Positions 7,588 to 14,286 of a DNA stretch of 14,286 bases are shown piece after piece (position 1 is the first letter of the stretch; the number at the start of each line of letters is the position of its first letter). The position numbers were made by a program, and so were the translations under genes. The notes under the pieces are model-generated. The model searched no databases and was not told the origin of the DNA. It worked only from the letters and a program-made list of their open reading frames with translations. This DNA comes from Bacteroidota bacterium (lineage in GTDB: Bacteria; Bacteroidota; Bacteroidia; Chitinophagales; Chitinophagaceae), in the NCBI GenBank assembly GCA_023440945.1, contig JAEZRL010000258.1, positions 1-14,286 of the forward strand. Reading direction: 5' to 3'.

Positions 7588-10416
7588 TTATTTCAGCTCT
7601 TTCAATTTTTCAGTTGCAACAGTATAATCAGGTTTTATTTTTAAAGAAGCAGAATACGATTCTTTTGCTTTTTGCGTATCACCTTTTTTCTCATACACCT
7701 CGCCAAGATAACTGTAAGCTTCAAAATCGTTATTGTTTAGTTCAATTGCTTTGCTGAAATTATTTATGGCGTTATCATAATCGTTCAACATTTTGTAGGA
7801 AAGCCCAAGATTAAAATAGGCATCTGCAAATCCTTCATCCAATGCAATCGCTTTCTTATAAAATTCAACAGCCTTTTCATCTTCAGCCATTGTATAATAA
7901 TTTACGCCGATACTATTATAGATCTTTGCATCTTCGCCCAGTTTTAAAATACAGGTTAGCAGAACTTCATTCGCTTTATTAAAATCATTTTTCTTTTTAT
8001 ACAGTTTTGCCAATTCGGTATAAGCAGATTTAATGCTTCCATCCAGTTCAATTGCCTTTTCAAAAAATCTTATAGCTGTCTCTGTGTTTTCTGTAACCAT
8101 ATCTATCAACCCCAGATTATAGTATGCTTTGCTGAAATTAGGATCAACTTTCAGCACACTTTCATAATAGAACTTTGCTTTTTCATAATCTTTAAACACT
8201 TCGTAATGTATAACGCCTAATTCGTTCAATGCCGCAGTATTAGACGGATTCAATTCAACACATTTTGATAAATAAAAAACTGCTTTTTCATGTTCATTGT
8301 TATCTGTGTAAAGTATCCCAATGTTATAACAGGCTTCGCTGTCTTTCGGGCTTAAAATAAGCACCTGTTTAAAATTATCAATCGCTTTTGCAGGATCGGA
8401 AGTATAGTAGATCAATCCCAGATTAAAATAAGCATCAACGGGTTGCGGATCAATTTTTGTTATTTCTGTAAAGTATTTTTCTGCGGAAATAAAATCCTGT
8501 TTACTGTAATAAATACTTCCCAACCTTGATAATGCTCTTGAATATTTTGGATCAAGTTCCAGTACTTTTTTATAAGTTTCTATTGCATCATCTTCTTTAT
8601 TATTTTGTTCCTGTATCAATCCAATATTATATATGGCAGGTATATAATTTGGATCAAGAGTAAGAACTTTTCTAAAATATCTTTCTGCATCAACAAGCTG
8701 CCTTATGTTGTAATAATTGAAGCCGAGATAGAAATTAGCTAACAAATTATCCGGTTCCATTGAAAGCACTTTTTCATAATCTTCATTCGATGCTTCAATG
8801 TTTTGCATGTAGCCATAAGCATCTGCACGAGCAAGCAAAAGGTCTATTATAGAAGAACCATTTTTCTCTGCAGCAGCGATGGCTTTTGTGTAAACAGCTG
8901 CAGCTTTATCATATTGTTTGGAAGAAAAATAGGTTTCAGCAAGTTGCTGATATAATTTAGGATCATCAGAATTAGTATTTAATTCTTTTTCTATATCCTG
9001 CTTTATTTCTTTTTGCGAATCAAGTATGGCCGATATTAACCTGTCATGGCTCAATTCATAATAAATTTCTTTTTCATTTTTCTCCTCTCTCCTAACCATA
9101 CCCGCATCGTACAACTTTTTAAAGCTGTCTTTCTTATCGCCAAGATCTTCAAAATATACTTTCTTTCTTACATTGTTCTTACTGTCAATAAAGTGTGTGA
9201 TGAGCAATTGAACTATTTCTATTCTTTCCACTTTATTTGGAAAAAGAATGTTCATTGTTTCAACGAAATAGTTTTTGATGATGATATCAAGCGAGCCGAT
9301 CTCGTCTTTTGTTATCACTTTATCTTCATCATCAGGAACAATTTTTTGTTCGATATAAGAACAGATTATTTGCAGGTTGAACGGTTCGATCGTTTTTCCT
9401 TCGTATGTTATGGCAGGGTCATTTGTTTCCTGGTCAAGAAAATCTGTAATATATTTTAAAGTTTGTTCATCATACGTAAAAGAAGGCGTTGCAAAAGAAC
9501 CATTGCTTTTTGCCGGAAGTGTTATTGCATCTACAGCCTGCCTCTTGGATAAAGGCATTAACTCGTACATGTTTTGCAGTATGGATGGAATTGCTTTATT
9601 AAGTCTTGTTATAAGATTCAATTTATCCGAACGGATGGCAAATAAAAATTTAATAGGAAGAGAAGCGTACAGGATTTTTAACTCTTCTTCGGCAGGTTTA
9701 AAATTTGTATTTCTTAGATCATCTAATGCTTCATTCACTTCATCCGGGATATTCTGGCTTAACAAATCAGATAACGCGAAAAGAAATTCTCTTATCTGCA
9801 GAACAGGATAGGTGAAAATTTCTTCAACCTGGTCAAAAAATAAAAAGAAAACAGGTGCTTTGTGTTGTTGTGTTAACGCATATTGTTTTGTCTTTAGCTT
9901 ATACCATAAAGATTGTTTTATTTTTTGAGGAAGAAACGCGATAAAACTTTCCTCTGTTCCATCTTTATCAAGCTCTGAAGCATTTAATTTTTTCGGAAGA
10001 GAATCGGGTTCGTTTTCTGTTAAACTCCTGCTGTAATCAGCGCTGTTCGATTTTACAGCAAAATTCCTTTTTAATCTTGTTTCTTCTTCAATATTGACAT
10101 TGGTCTTATAAGTTCCGAACCTTAAACGTAAAAAAACATATTCATTACTTTTTTGCTCATTGTTCTGTTTGATGATCCTTGGCAAAAGACCTGCATTAAT
10201 AACAGATGATTTGCCAATTCCTGATTTGCCAAAAACAACCGTACATGCATTTTGCAACACAGAACGATATAAATTTTCAATGTCTTCTTCACGGCCAAAA
10301 AAAACGTGCTCCTGTTCCAGTTTATAGGGCTGTAAACCTGGATAACGATAATGTTTAGCGGTACTTATCTCATTCACTTCAACCTTATCTTCCTGTTGAA
10401 GAACATTATTATTCAT
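7588..10416 (-). CDS. nSTAND1-type NTPase with C-terminal TPR array (putative defence sensor)
   Basis: A 942-residue protein, last gene of the three-gene gasdermin operon. After a short leader, YRYPGLQPYKLEQEHVFFGR (23-42) is the entry signature of nSTAND1 NTPases. Walker A is GKSGIGKSS (63-71), and Walker B is FFLFFDQVEE (190-199) with Asp195 and Glu198/199. FAIRSDKL (259-266) is the sensor-like strand with Arg262. A winged-helix part ends in YELSHDRLISAIL (453-465), usual for this class. From about 485 to the end come about 13 tetratricopeptide repeats in a 34-residue register (repeated A-x-Y-N-L-G and D-P motifs). STAND NTPases oligomerise on ligand binding; TPR solenoids usually bind protein or peptide. 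The inferred role is to detect an invader and activate the CHAT protease encoded 9 bases upstream. No effector domain lies within this protein. Domain calls are firm; the role is inferred. Confidence 0.9.
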   Translation of the reverse strand: MNNNVLQQEDKVEVNEISTAKHYRYPGLQPYKLEQEHVFFGREEDIENLYRSVLQNACTVVFGKSGIGKSSVINAGLLPRIIKQNNEQKSNEYVFLRLRFGTYKTNVNIEEETRLKRNFAVKSNSADYSRSLTENEPDSLPKKLNASELDKDGTEESFIAFLPQKIKQSLWYKLKTKQYALTQQHKAPVFFLFFDQVEEIFTYPVLQIREFLFALSDLLSQNIPDEVNEALDDLRNTNFKPAEEELKILYASLPIKFLFAIRSDKLNLITRLNKAIPSILQNMYELMPLSKRQAVDAITLPAKSNGSFATPSFTYDEQTLKYITDFLDQETNDPAITYEGKTIEPFNLQIICSYIEQKIVPDDEDKVITKDEIGSLDIIIKNYFVETMNILFPNKVERIEIVQLLITHFIDSKNNVRKKVYFEDLGDKKDSFKKLYDAGMVRREEKNEKEIYYELSHDRLISAILDSQKEIKQDIEKELNTNSDDPKLYQQLAETYFSSKQYDKAAAVYTKAIAAAEKNGSSIIDLLLARADAYGYMQNIEASNEDYEKVLSMEPDNLLANFYLGFNYYNIRQLVDAERYFRKVLTLDPNYIPAIYNIGLIQEQNNKEDDAIETYKKVLELDPKYSRALSRLGSIYYSKQDFISAEKYFTEITKIDPQPVDAYFNLGLIYYTSDPAKAIDNFKQVLILSPKDSEACYNIGILYTDNNEHEKAVFYLSKCVELNPSNTAALNELGVIHYEVFKDYEKAKFYYESVLKVDPNFSKAYYNLGLIDMVTENTETAIRFFEKAIELDGSIKSAYTELAKLYKKKNDFNKANEVLLTCILKLGEDAKIYNSIGVNYYTMAEDEKAVEFYKKAIALDEGFADAYFNLGLSYKMLNDYDNAINNFSKAIELNNNDFEAYSYLGEVYEKKGDTQKAKESYSASLKIKPDYTVATEKLKELK

Positions 10417-10425
10417 AAAAAGTTT

Positions 10426-11904
10426 TTAAGGCATTACAGGACTAAATTTGATATAAGAAAGCTCTTTATGATTATTGATAAACTGCTTAATATAGAGTTC
10501 GCCATTAGCAAAAGCATCTTTATAATTTTTGTGAATCACATACGATTTGAAAAATCCTTCCAGGAAAATTGGTGCAGCTTCTACAGGTAATGGGCCCTGC
10601 ATGCCAATCGAATATTGTACATAATTCTTTACTTTCTGTGCAATCTCATCTGATTGGCAGCAGGTGAAAATGATGCATTCAAGATTGTTAATAGATCTTT
10701 TTGTATAGCTTTTTAATATCTCTGATAAATTATCAATTGTTAAAGGCAGCATACCGACTTTCTCATCTTTAAAAAGCAACTCATTGTTCTCATTTCCATG
10801 TGCAGATATAACAACAATATGAGGTGTACAGCTTTCAATTGTATCAATCAAATCATTTATGGTAGAAGCTCTTTTTGTTGGAATAAGATCAAAGCTATCT
10901 TTATACGCTTTTGTTATTTCAGCTATCTGATCATATTCTTCATCGGAATTAACAGGATTTAAAATATCAGGGTTTGAAGCGATGTAAACAATTCTTTTTA
11001 CCTGTGTTACGTCAGAAGCACGATTAGATTGAACTACTTCTGAAACCGTTGTGATAAAACCTTCCTCTTTACATTTTTGATATAGGGTTTTTATGAAATC
11101 AGGCGTTTTCTCTTTATTAAATTCAAAGTTGAAAGCTTGTTCATAAAAATCAAATGTATCAAGATTTTCTTCTGTGAAATAAACAATGCCTTTCTTACTA
11201 AACTCCCTGTTGCCTTGTATCTGTTGAATTAAGAAGAAGATGAAACTTAAATACCATTTATTGTATTTAAAACCAAGAAATAAAAAAGAACTTACATCTT
11301 CGAGAACAAAACTCAATTTCAATTTTATATTGCTTGTGTTAAGCAAAGGCGCTAATGATTTAAAGAAATCATCATAGGTTAAAATAAGCGAAAGATCTTT
11401 ATTATACAAACCAAGCAGATTGAGGATAAGGGTTGCATTTTTATCCGGAATATATTCTTCTTTTATCCGTTCAAATCTTTTTGCCTCCCTATTCAATCTA
11501 AAAAAATCACCTTTCTGATAATAAACCAACTCATAAGGTTTATTTGCTTTTTGAAAAGCTGTTTCAAGATAGTTGTCCGGCGAAAGATTAATAATAAATC
11601 TGAACGGAAGTTCAGCAAGCATTTTATAATATTCATGCATTGGCTGCTCTTCATAAAACTTTCGAAGATTATCCGCCAGTTTTTCTCTTTCCGATATTTT
11701 ATTCGCCTCCCCTATTCTGTAAAAAAAACCATCATTTTTTAAATATTGCGCACCGTCAAAACCGTTCTCTTTAAAAAAAGCACGTATTTGTTTTACAAGA
11801 TCAGCATCATCATTGTCAGCAAATAAAAATTCAGGGCCGAGTATAAGCGCACAATTATCGTCCTCAAGTTTCTGCAGCAATAATTCGTAAGCGGGATTAT
11901 TCAT
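10426..11904 (-). CDS. SIR2-like (degenerate) plus CHAT protease fusion protein
   Basis: A 492-residue cytoplasmic protein, middle gene of the operon. Residues about 1-245 have the layout of SIR2-like domains: CALILGPEFL (18-27) in place of the GAGxS loop, FIINLSPDNYLETAF (103-117) in place of TTNYDxLLExAF, LILNLLGLYN (159-168) in place of KLHG, and FLFLGFKYN (207-215). The usual Asn and His positions appear to be Ser108 and Leu164, so NAD cleavage looks lost. Residues about 302-492 are a CHAT (caspase-like) protease: strand RIVYIASNP, catalytic His369 in ISAHGNE, catalytic Cys416 in FTCCQS, then YSIGMQGPLP, AAPIFLEGFF and YKDAFANG. CHAT proteases cleave partner proteins. With a gasdermin gene 9 bases upstream, that gasdermin is the likely substrate. 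The CHAT call is strong, the SIR2-like call moderate, and the loss of SIR2 activity is inferred from motif comparison. Confidence 0.82.
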   Translation of the reverse strand: MNNPAYELLLQKLEDDNCALILGPEFLFADNDDADLVKQIRAFFKENGFDGAQYLKNDGFFYRIGEANKISEREKLADNLRKFYEEQPMHEYYKMLAELPFRFIINLSPDNYLETAFQKANKPYELVYYQKGDFFRLNREAKRFERIKEEYIPDKNATLILNLLGLYNKDLSLILTYDDFFKSLAPLLNTSNIKLKLSFVLEDVSSFLFLGFKYNKWYLSFIFFLIQQIQGNREFSKKGIVYFTEENLDTFDFYEQAFNFEFNKEKTPDFIKTLYQKCKEEGFITTVSEVVQSNRASDVTQVKRIVYIASNPDILNPVNSDEEYDQIAEITKAYKDSFDLIPTKRASTINDLIDTIESCTPHIVVISAHGNENNELLFKDEKVGMLPLTIDNLSEILKSYTKRSINNLECIIFTCCQSDEIAQKVKNYVQYSIGMQGPLPVEAAPIFLEGFFKSYVIHKNYKDAFANGELYIKQFINNHKELSYIKFSPVMP

Positions 11905-11913
11905 AAGCGCAGC

Positions 11914-12690
11914 TTAGATGTTTATAAAACCATCAGAAGTAGTAAGTGATTTGGAAGGAAAGCTTTCATCCGCACTTTTTACAAGTACTATATTATCCGC
12001 ATCTCTTAATTTAAAAATTCCTTTTTTCCTGCTGAAAAAACCCGGTTTATCATACAATATCTGTTTAGCTTTTACAGCAAACGTCAACGCTGTATCATTA
12101 TCATGTTTTATGAGTTCTTTTCTTCCCCTATTTGACGATACACTTGCCGATGTATCTGCTATATCATGCACTGCAATATTTGCATTCAAAGCAATTTGTT
12201 CTGCATGATCATCTTCAATACTGAATGATCGTGATTTAATTATCTCTGTGATGATATACAATTCACCATCGTATAATTTCTCCATTGTTCCGGCCGCATC
12301 TTCATTAATATGCGCATCCTGTAAAAATGAATCAAGCGCTATTTCACTAACATAACTACAAGTTGGTTTGTTTATCTGTACAGTAACCTGCTTTTGTTTA
12401 TTAAAAGAAAGATCAGCAGAAGCTTTTGTATGAATAATAGATACCAATTTATCAAGCAAAGCAGCATGACTTTCAATGTTCAGATCAAGCACCTCTTCAG
12501 TATTCATATTTTCCGCCATTCCTTTATCTTTTATTAACGGCGGCGCTTTTGATTGTGCAATAAATAACTCGTAAGCAGGCGAATTCAATAATTGGATGCT
12601 TTTGCCCGATTTGCTCAACAAATCCAGTGGAAGTACTTCACTTCGCGGATTTATCACCATTATATATCCTGCGTCTTTTATGTTTCCCAT
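11914..12690 (-). CDS. Bacterial gasdermin (bGSDM) pore-forming protein
   Basis: A 258-residue protein without signal peptide or membrane helix, first gene of the operon. Its order of segments matches bacterial gasdermins. GYIMVINPRSEVLPLDLL (8-25) is the conserved N-terminal strand-helix. LFIAQSKAPPLIKD (42-55) follows. Next come a helix-rich NIESHAALLDKLVSII part (71-86), QVTVQINKP (101-109), SEIALDSFLQ (115-124), ELYIITEIIKSRSFSIED (143-160) and ALTFAVKAKQILYDKPGFF (201-219). Known family members stay soluble through a short C-terminal tail until a neighbouring protease removes it; the freed part then assembles into large inner-membrane pores and kills the infected cell. The tail here would be about residues 224-258. 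The only cysteine is Cys111; the N-terminal cysteine that is palmitoylated in studied members is absent. Recognised from sequence pattern and from the adjacent CHAT protease; not confirmed by structure or profile search. Confidence 0.8.
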   Translation of the reverse strand: MGNIKDAGYIMVINPRSEVLPLDLLSKSGKSIQLLNSPAYELFIAQSKAPPLIKDKGMAENMNTEEVLDLNIESHAALLDKLVSIIHTKASADLSFNKQKQVTVQINKPTCSYVSEIALDSFLQDAHINEDAAGTMEKLYDGELYIITEIIKSRSFSIEDDHAEQIALNANIAVHDIADTSASVSSNRGRKELIKHDNDTALTFAVKAKQILYDKPGFFSRKKGIFKLRDADNIVLVKSADESFPSKSLTTSDGFINI

Positions 12691-12710
12691 AAGAAAGCTT
12701 TAGTTGCCTT

Positions 12711-12741
12711 TAAAGTTAAATTATAACAAACATTAATGCAA
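12711..12741 (-). promoter_or_regulatory. Candidate promoter of the gasdermin operon
   Basis: On the minus strand, TTG at 12741-12739 is followed after 20 bases by TAACTTTA at 12718-12711. This matches the Bacteroidota consensus TTG-N19-21-TAnnTTTG except for the last base. It lies 20 bases before the gasdermin ATG, predicting a leader of about 10-15 bases. It would drive all three genes and set the operon apart from the 110-residue protein gene upstream. Confidence 0.5.
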
Positions 12742-12790
12742 CATTTCTACAGGTAAACAAATAGAGCAATAATAATAAAATGGAAAATGA

Positions 12791-13123
12791 TTATAACAGG
12801 TGCATAAATCCAACAACCGTGCTTACAACAATTAGCGTAAGCGTTATTATTGCAATAAGCATGTCTCTGTCTGTCTGTCGTTCTAATTTATAACCCTTAT
12901 GCACATCCATAATATCTTTACGGTAAGGATGTTTATTAAAATAAATGGCGGAAGCAAGGGGGTAATTTTTTTTCCTGTAAGCTTTGTAAAAATATTTTTT
13001 CCAGTGCGGAAATTTAGACAATCGTCTTCCTTCTGCTTCATACTGCATTTCCTTATCCATATTAATTACAAAGTTTTCAAATGCAGAAGTTTCATTGCCT
13101 TTAATGTGTAGAGCATTGTTCAT
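12791..13123 (-). CDS. Unrecognised 110-residue protein with C-terminal membrane anchor
   Basis: A small minus-strand gene 100 bases upstream of the gasdermin gene. The soluble part is rich in basic and aromatic residues (FPHWKKYFYKAYRKKNYPLA, about 43-62, then FNKHPYRKD). One hydrophobic helix lies at about 89-108 (MLIAIITLTLIVVSTVVGFM), followed by the end HLL. This layout predicts a tail-anchored inner-membrane protein facing the cytoplasm. The start at 13123 gives 110 residues; an ATG at 13060 would give 89 residues starting MDKEMQYEAEGRR, and the leading 21 residues are less convincing. No family was recognised. It could be an accessory of the neighbouring gasdermin operon, but a separate candidate promoter before the gasdermin gene argues for independent expression. 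Confidence 0.6.
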   Translation of the reverse strand: MNNALHIKGNETSAFENFVINMDKEMQYEAEGRRLSKFPHWKKYFYKAYRKKNYPLASAIYFNKHPYRKDIMDVHKGYKLERQTDRDMLIAIITLTLIVVSTVVGFMHLL

Positions 13124-13460
13124 AGGTACTATAATTATAATTGATACGGATTGTTGGGTGAATCTAAAAGTATAAAAAATTTCATAACTAAAAGAATAGA
13201 TCGTCGAAAAACAGCTAAACTTCTCATAATGGGAAAAGGTTGGTTTACAAATAAGTATGAACGATTTAGCAAATCTGATACCACTCTTGATGCTACTTTA
13301 GAAAAAAATTTTTCCTTTATAAAAACGTGCTACTTAAATATGATAAATATTTATGTACTTAGCTTAAGTGCTAATATGTGGCTTTTGTTGTGTCACTCAC
13401 TTCCACACTTTGTTCTTTATTGGGCAGAGTGATGCATGTAATAAACCTTCAAAAGAAATC
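13124..13460. other. Intergenic region of 337 bases with a repeat copy and short palindromes
   Basis: This AT-rich gap separates the 110-residue protein gene (5' end) from the dienelactone-hydrolase-like gene (3' end). It contains copy 3 of the interspersed repeat, a perfect 12-base palindrome ATAAATATTTAT (13343-13354) and a small inverted repeat ACTTAGCTTAAGT just after it. A plus-strand frame at 13229-13432 (68 codons from ATG) is open, but it runs through the repeat and shows no protein-like pattern. No terminator hairpin was seen for the hydrolase gene. Confidence 0.6.
13376..13426 (+). repeat. Interspersed repeat, copy 3 (divergent)
   Basis: Third copy. The 16-base core GTTGTGTCACTCACTT (13387-13402) is identical to copies 1 and 2. 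The flanks are weaker: ATGTGGC (13376-13382) before the core, and TTCTTT (13413-13418) then TGGGCA (13421-13426) after it, at spacings close to the other copies. It lies near the 3' end of the dienelactone-hydrolase-like gene. Confidence 0.7.
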
Positions 13461-14286
13461 TTACTTCATCCTCTCTCTTATAAATGCGATCATCTTCTTA
13501 TGCGCATCTTCTTTTGCTTCTTTATTAAAACTTGGATTGCTCGGATTGGCAAAACCATGATTGGCTTCGTACCTGTTTACATATATCTTTACATTGGCTT
13601 TTGTGGCTGTTTGCAAAAATTGATCTACCATTTCCGGACTTGGAAAATGATCCTGGTTACCAAAAAATCCTATTATATCACAGCGTATCTTTTTCAGCCT
13701 TTCAACATCTTTTTCGGGCTGGCCGTAATACATTACACAACCTTTTACCTGGTTGCCGCCTTCAATAGCCGTTTGCAAACTCCATCCACCACCAAAACAC
13801 CAGCCTACTGTAAAAACTTTTGCATTACCGCCAACATACTTATAAGCTCCATGAATAATATCCATCGCTCTATCTGTAGTAACTGTTTGCATGTATTTAG
13901 CTGCATCATCACGGTTGGCTGCAACTTTATTATCATATAAATCCAGCGCAATAACATTCATTCCTAATTCATTGGCTAAATTTTCCGCTTCCTGTTTTAT
14001 ATAATCATTCAAACCATACCATTCATGAATAACAAATAAATAATAAGGCGTTTGTTTATCCGCTTTTATTTCAAATGCATGAGCTGCTTTGCCATCTGCG
14101 GTTGGATAAGAAATATCTTTTCCTTTAATGCTGTGATAAGTAAATGGCAACGGATCGTCATGCTGCATAACAAAGTTTTTGTTCAACGCATTTAGCGCAT
14201 ATTCTTCCGTTGCTGAGGGAGAACAGCAATTAATTTTTTCCTGTGCCTGTGCATAAAACATTGTTAACAATAGAGCAGGGATAAGC
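13461..14286 (-). CDS. Exported dienelactone hydrolase family protein (5' end cut by window)
   Basis: An alpha/beta hydrolase open to the window edge; about 274 residues are visible. The first ones (LIPALLLTMFYAQAQ) are the end of a signal peptide, with a likely type I cleavage site after AQA, so the mature protein should be periplasmic or exported. The catalytic triad is Cys in GWCFGGG (minus strand near 13797-13799), Asp in GNQDHF and His in EANHGF. The Glu of HEWYGLN matches the conserved glutamate that partners the cysteine in dienelactone hydrolases. These enzymes hydrolyse lactones and small esters; the substrate is unknown here. After the signal peptide, INCCSPSA carries a Cys-Cys pair. 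A TTG at 14270 could be mistaken for a start, but the signal peptide clearly continues upstream. Family assignment is secure. Confidence 0.9.
   Translation of the reverse strand, partial: LIPALLLTMFYAQAQEKINCCSPSATEEYALNALNKNFVMQHDDPLPFTYHSIKGKDISYPTADGKAAHAFEIKADKQTPYYLFVIHEWYGLNDYIKQEAENLANELGMNVIALDLYDNKVAANRDDAAKYMQTVTTDRAMDIIHGAYKYVGGNAKVFTVGWCFGGGWSLQTAIEGGNQVKGCVMYYGQPEKDVERLKKIRCDIIGFFGNQDHFPSPEMVDQFLQTATKANVKIYVNRYEANHGFANPSNPSFNKEAKEDAHKKMIAFIRERMK

Noticed and set aside
9046..9811. Plus-strand frames opposite the NTPase-TPR gene
   Set aside because: They are antisense shadows of a well-supported coding region; translations have no domain pattern.
13151..13432. Plus-strand frame of 93 codons in the intergenic region before the hydrolase gene
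   Set aside because: It starts with TTG, crosses repeat copy 3, shows no family pattern and no promoter; a 68-codon version from ATG 13229 is equally unsupported.
13368..13940. Long plus-strand frame opposite the dienelactone hydrolase gene
   Set aside because: It is antisense to a clear gene with an intact catalytic triad, and its translation is Cys/Phe/Ile-rich with no recognisable domain.
1..14286. CRISPR array, tRNA, rRNA or transposase
   Set aside because: No regularly spaced direct repeats, no cloverleaf-like sequence and no transposase or integrase motifs were seen on either strand.

Overview
The window most likely comes from a Bacteroidota bacterium, probably in or near the Chitinophagaceae. 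The DNA is AT-rich and start codons lack Shine-Dalgarno sequences. Candidate promoters fit the Bacteroidota pattern (TTG, about 20 bases, then TAnnTTTG). A DUF5606 protein and a SMUG2-like uracil-DNA glycosylase are both typical of this phylum. No tRNA, rRNA, CRISPR array or insertion sequence was seen.

Layout. Bases 1-7526 look like ordinary chromosome: the 3' end of an amidohydrolase gene, a rhomboid protease, a 50-residue membrane protein on the minus strand, an RluD-type pseudouridine synthase, an M3 oligoendopeptidase (minus), a DUF5606 protein (minus), an NlpE-like lipoprotein and a SMUG2-like uracil-DNA glycosylase (minus). A strong hairpin at 3358-3397 ends both the rluD-type and peptidase genes.

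Bases 7588-12690 hold the most interesting part, a compact three-gene minus-strand operon with 9-base gaps. In transcription order it encodes (i) a 258-residue protein that reads as a bacterial gasdermin, (ii) a 492-residue fusion of a degenerate SIR2-like domain to a CHAT caspase-like protease, and (iii) a 942-residue nSTAND1-type NTPase with about 13 C-terminal TPRs. The inferred scheme is that the TPR-NTPase senses infection, activates the CHAT protease, the protease removes the gasdermin's C-terminal tail, and the gasdermin opens membrane pores. This would be abortive infection resembling pyroptosis. A candidate promoter lies just upstream of the gasdermin gene. The gasdermin lacks the N-terminal cysteine usually lipidated in this family, and the SIR2-like domain appears to have lost its catalytic residues; both suggest a divergent version of the known systems.

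Upstream of the operon are an unrecognised 110-residue protein with a C-terminal membrane anchor (minus), a 337-base gap, and a secreted dienelactone-hydrolase-like protein cut by the window end.

A short interspersed repeat (core GTTGTGTCACTCACTT) occurs three times, always between genes (5245-5295, 6041-6090 inverted, 13376-13426).
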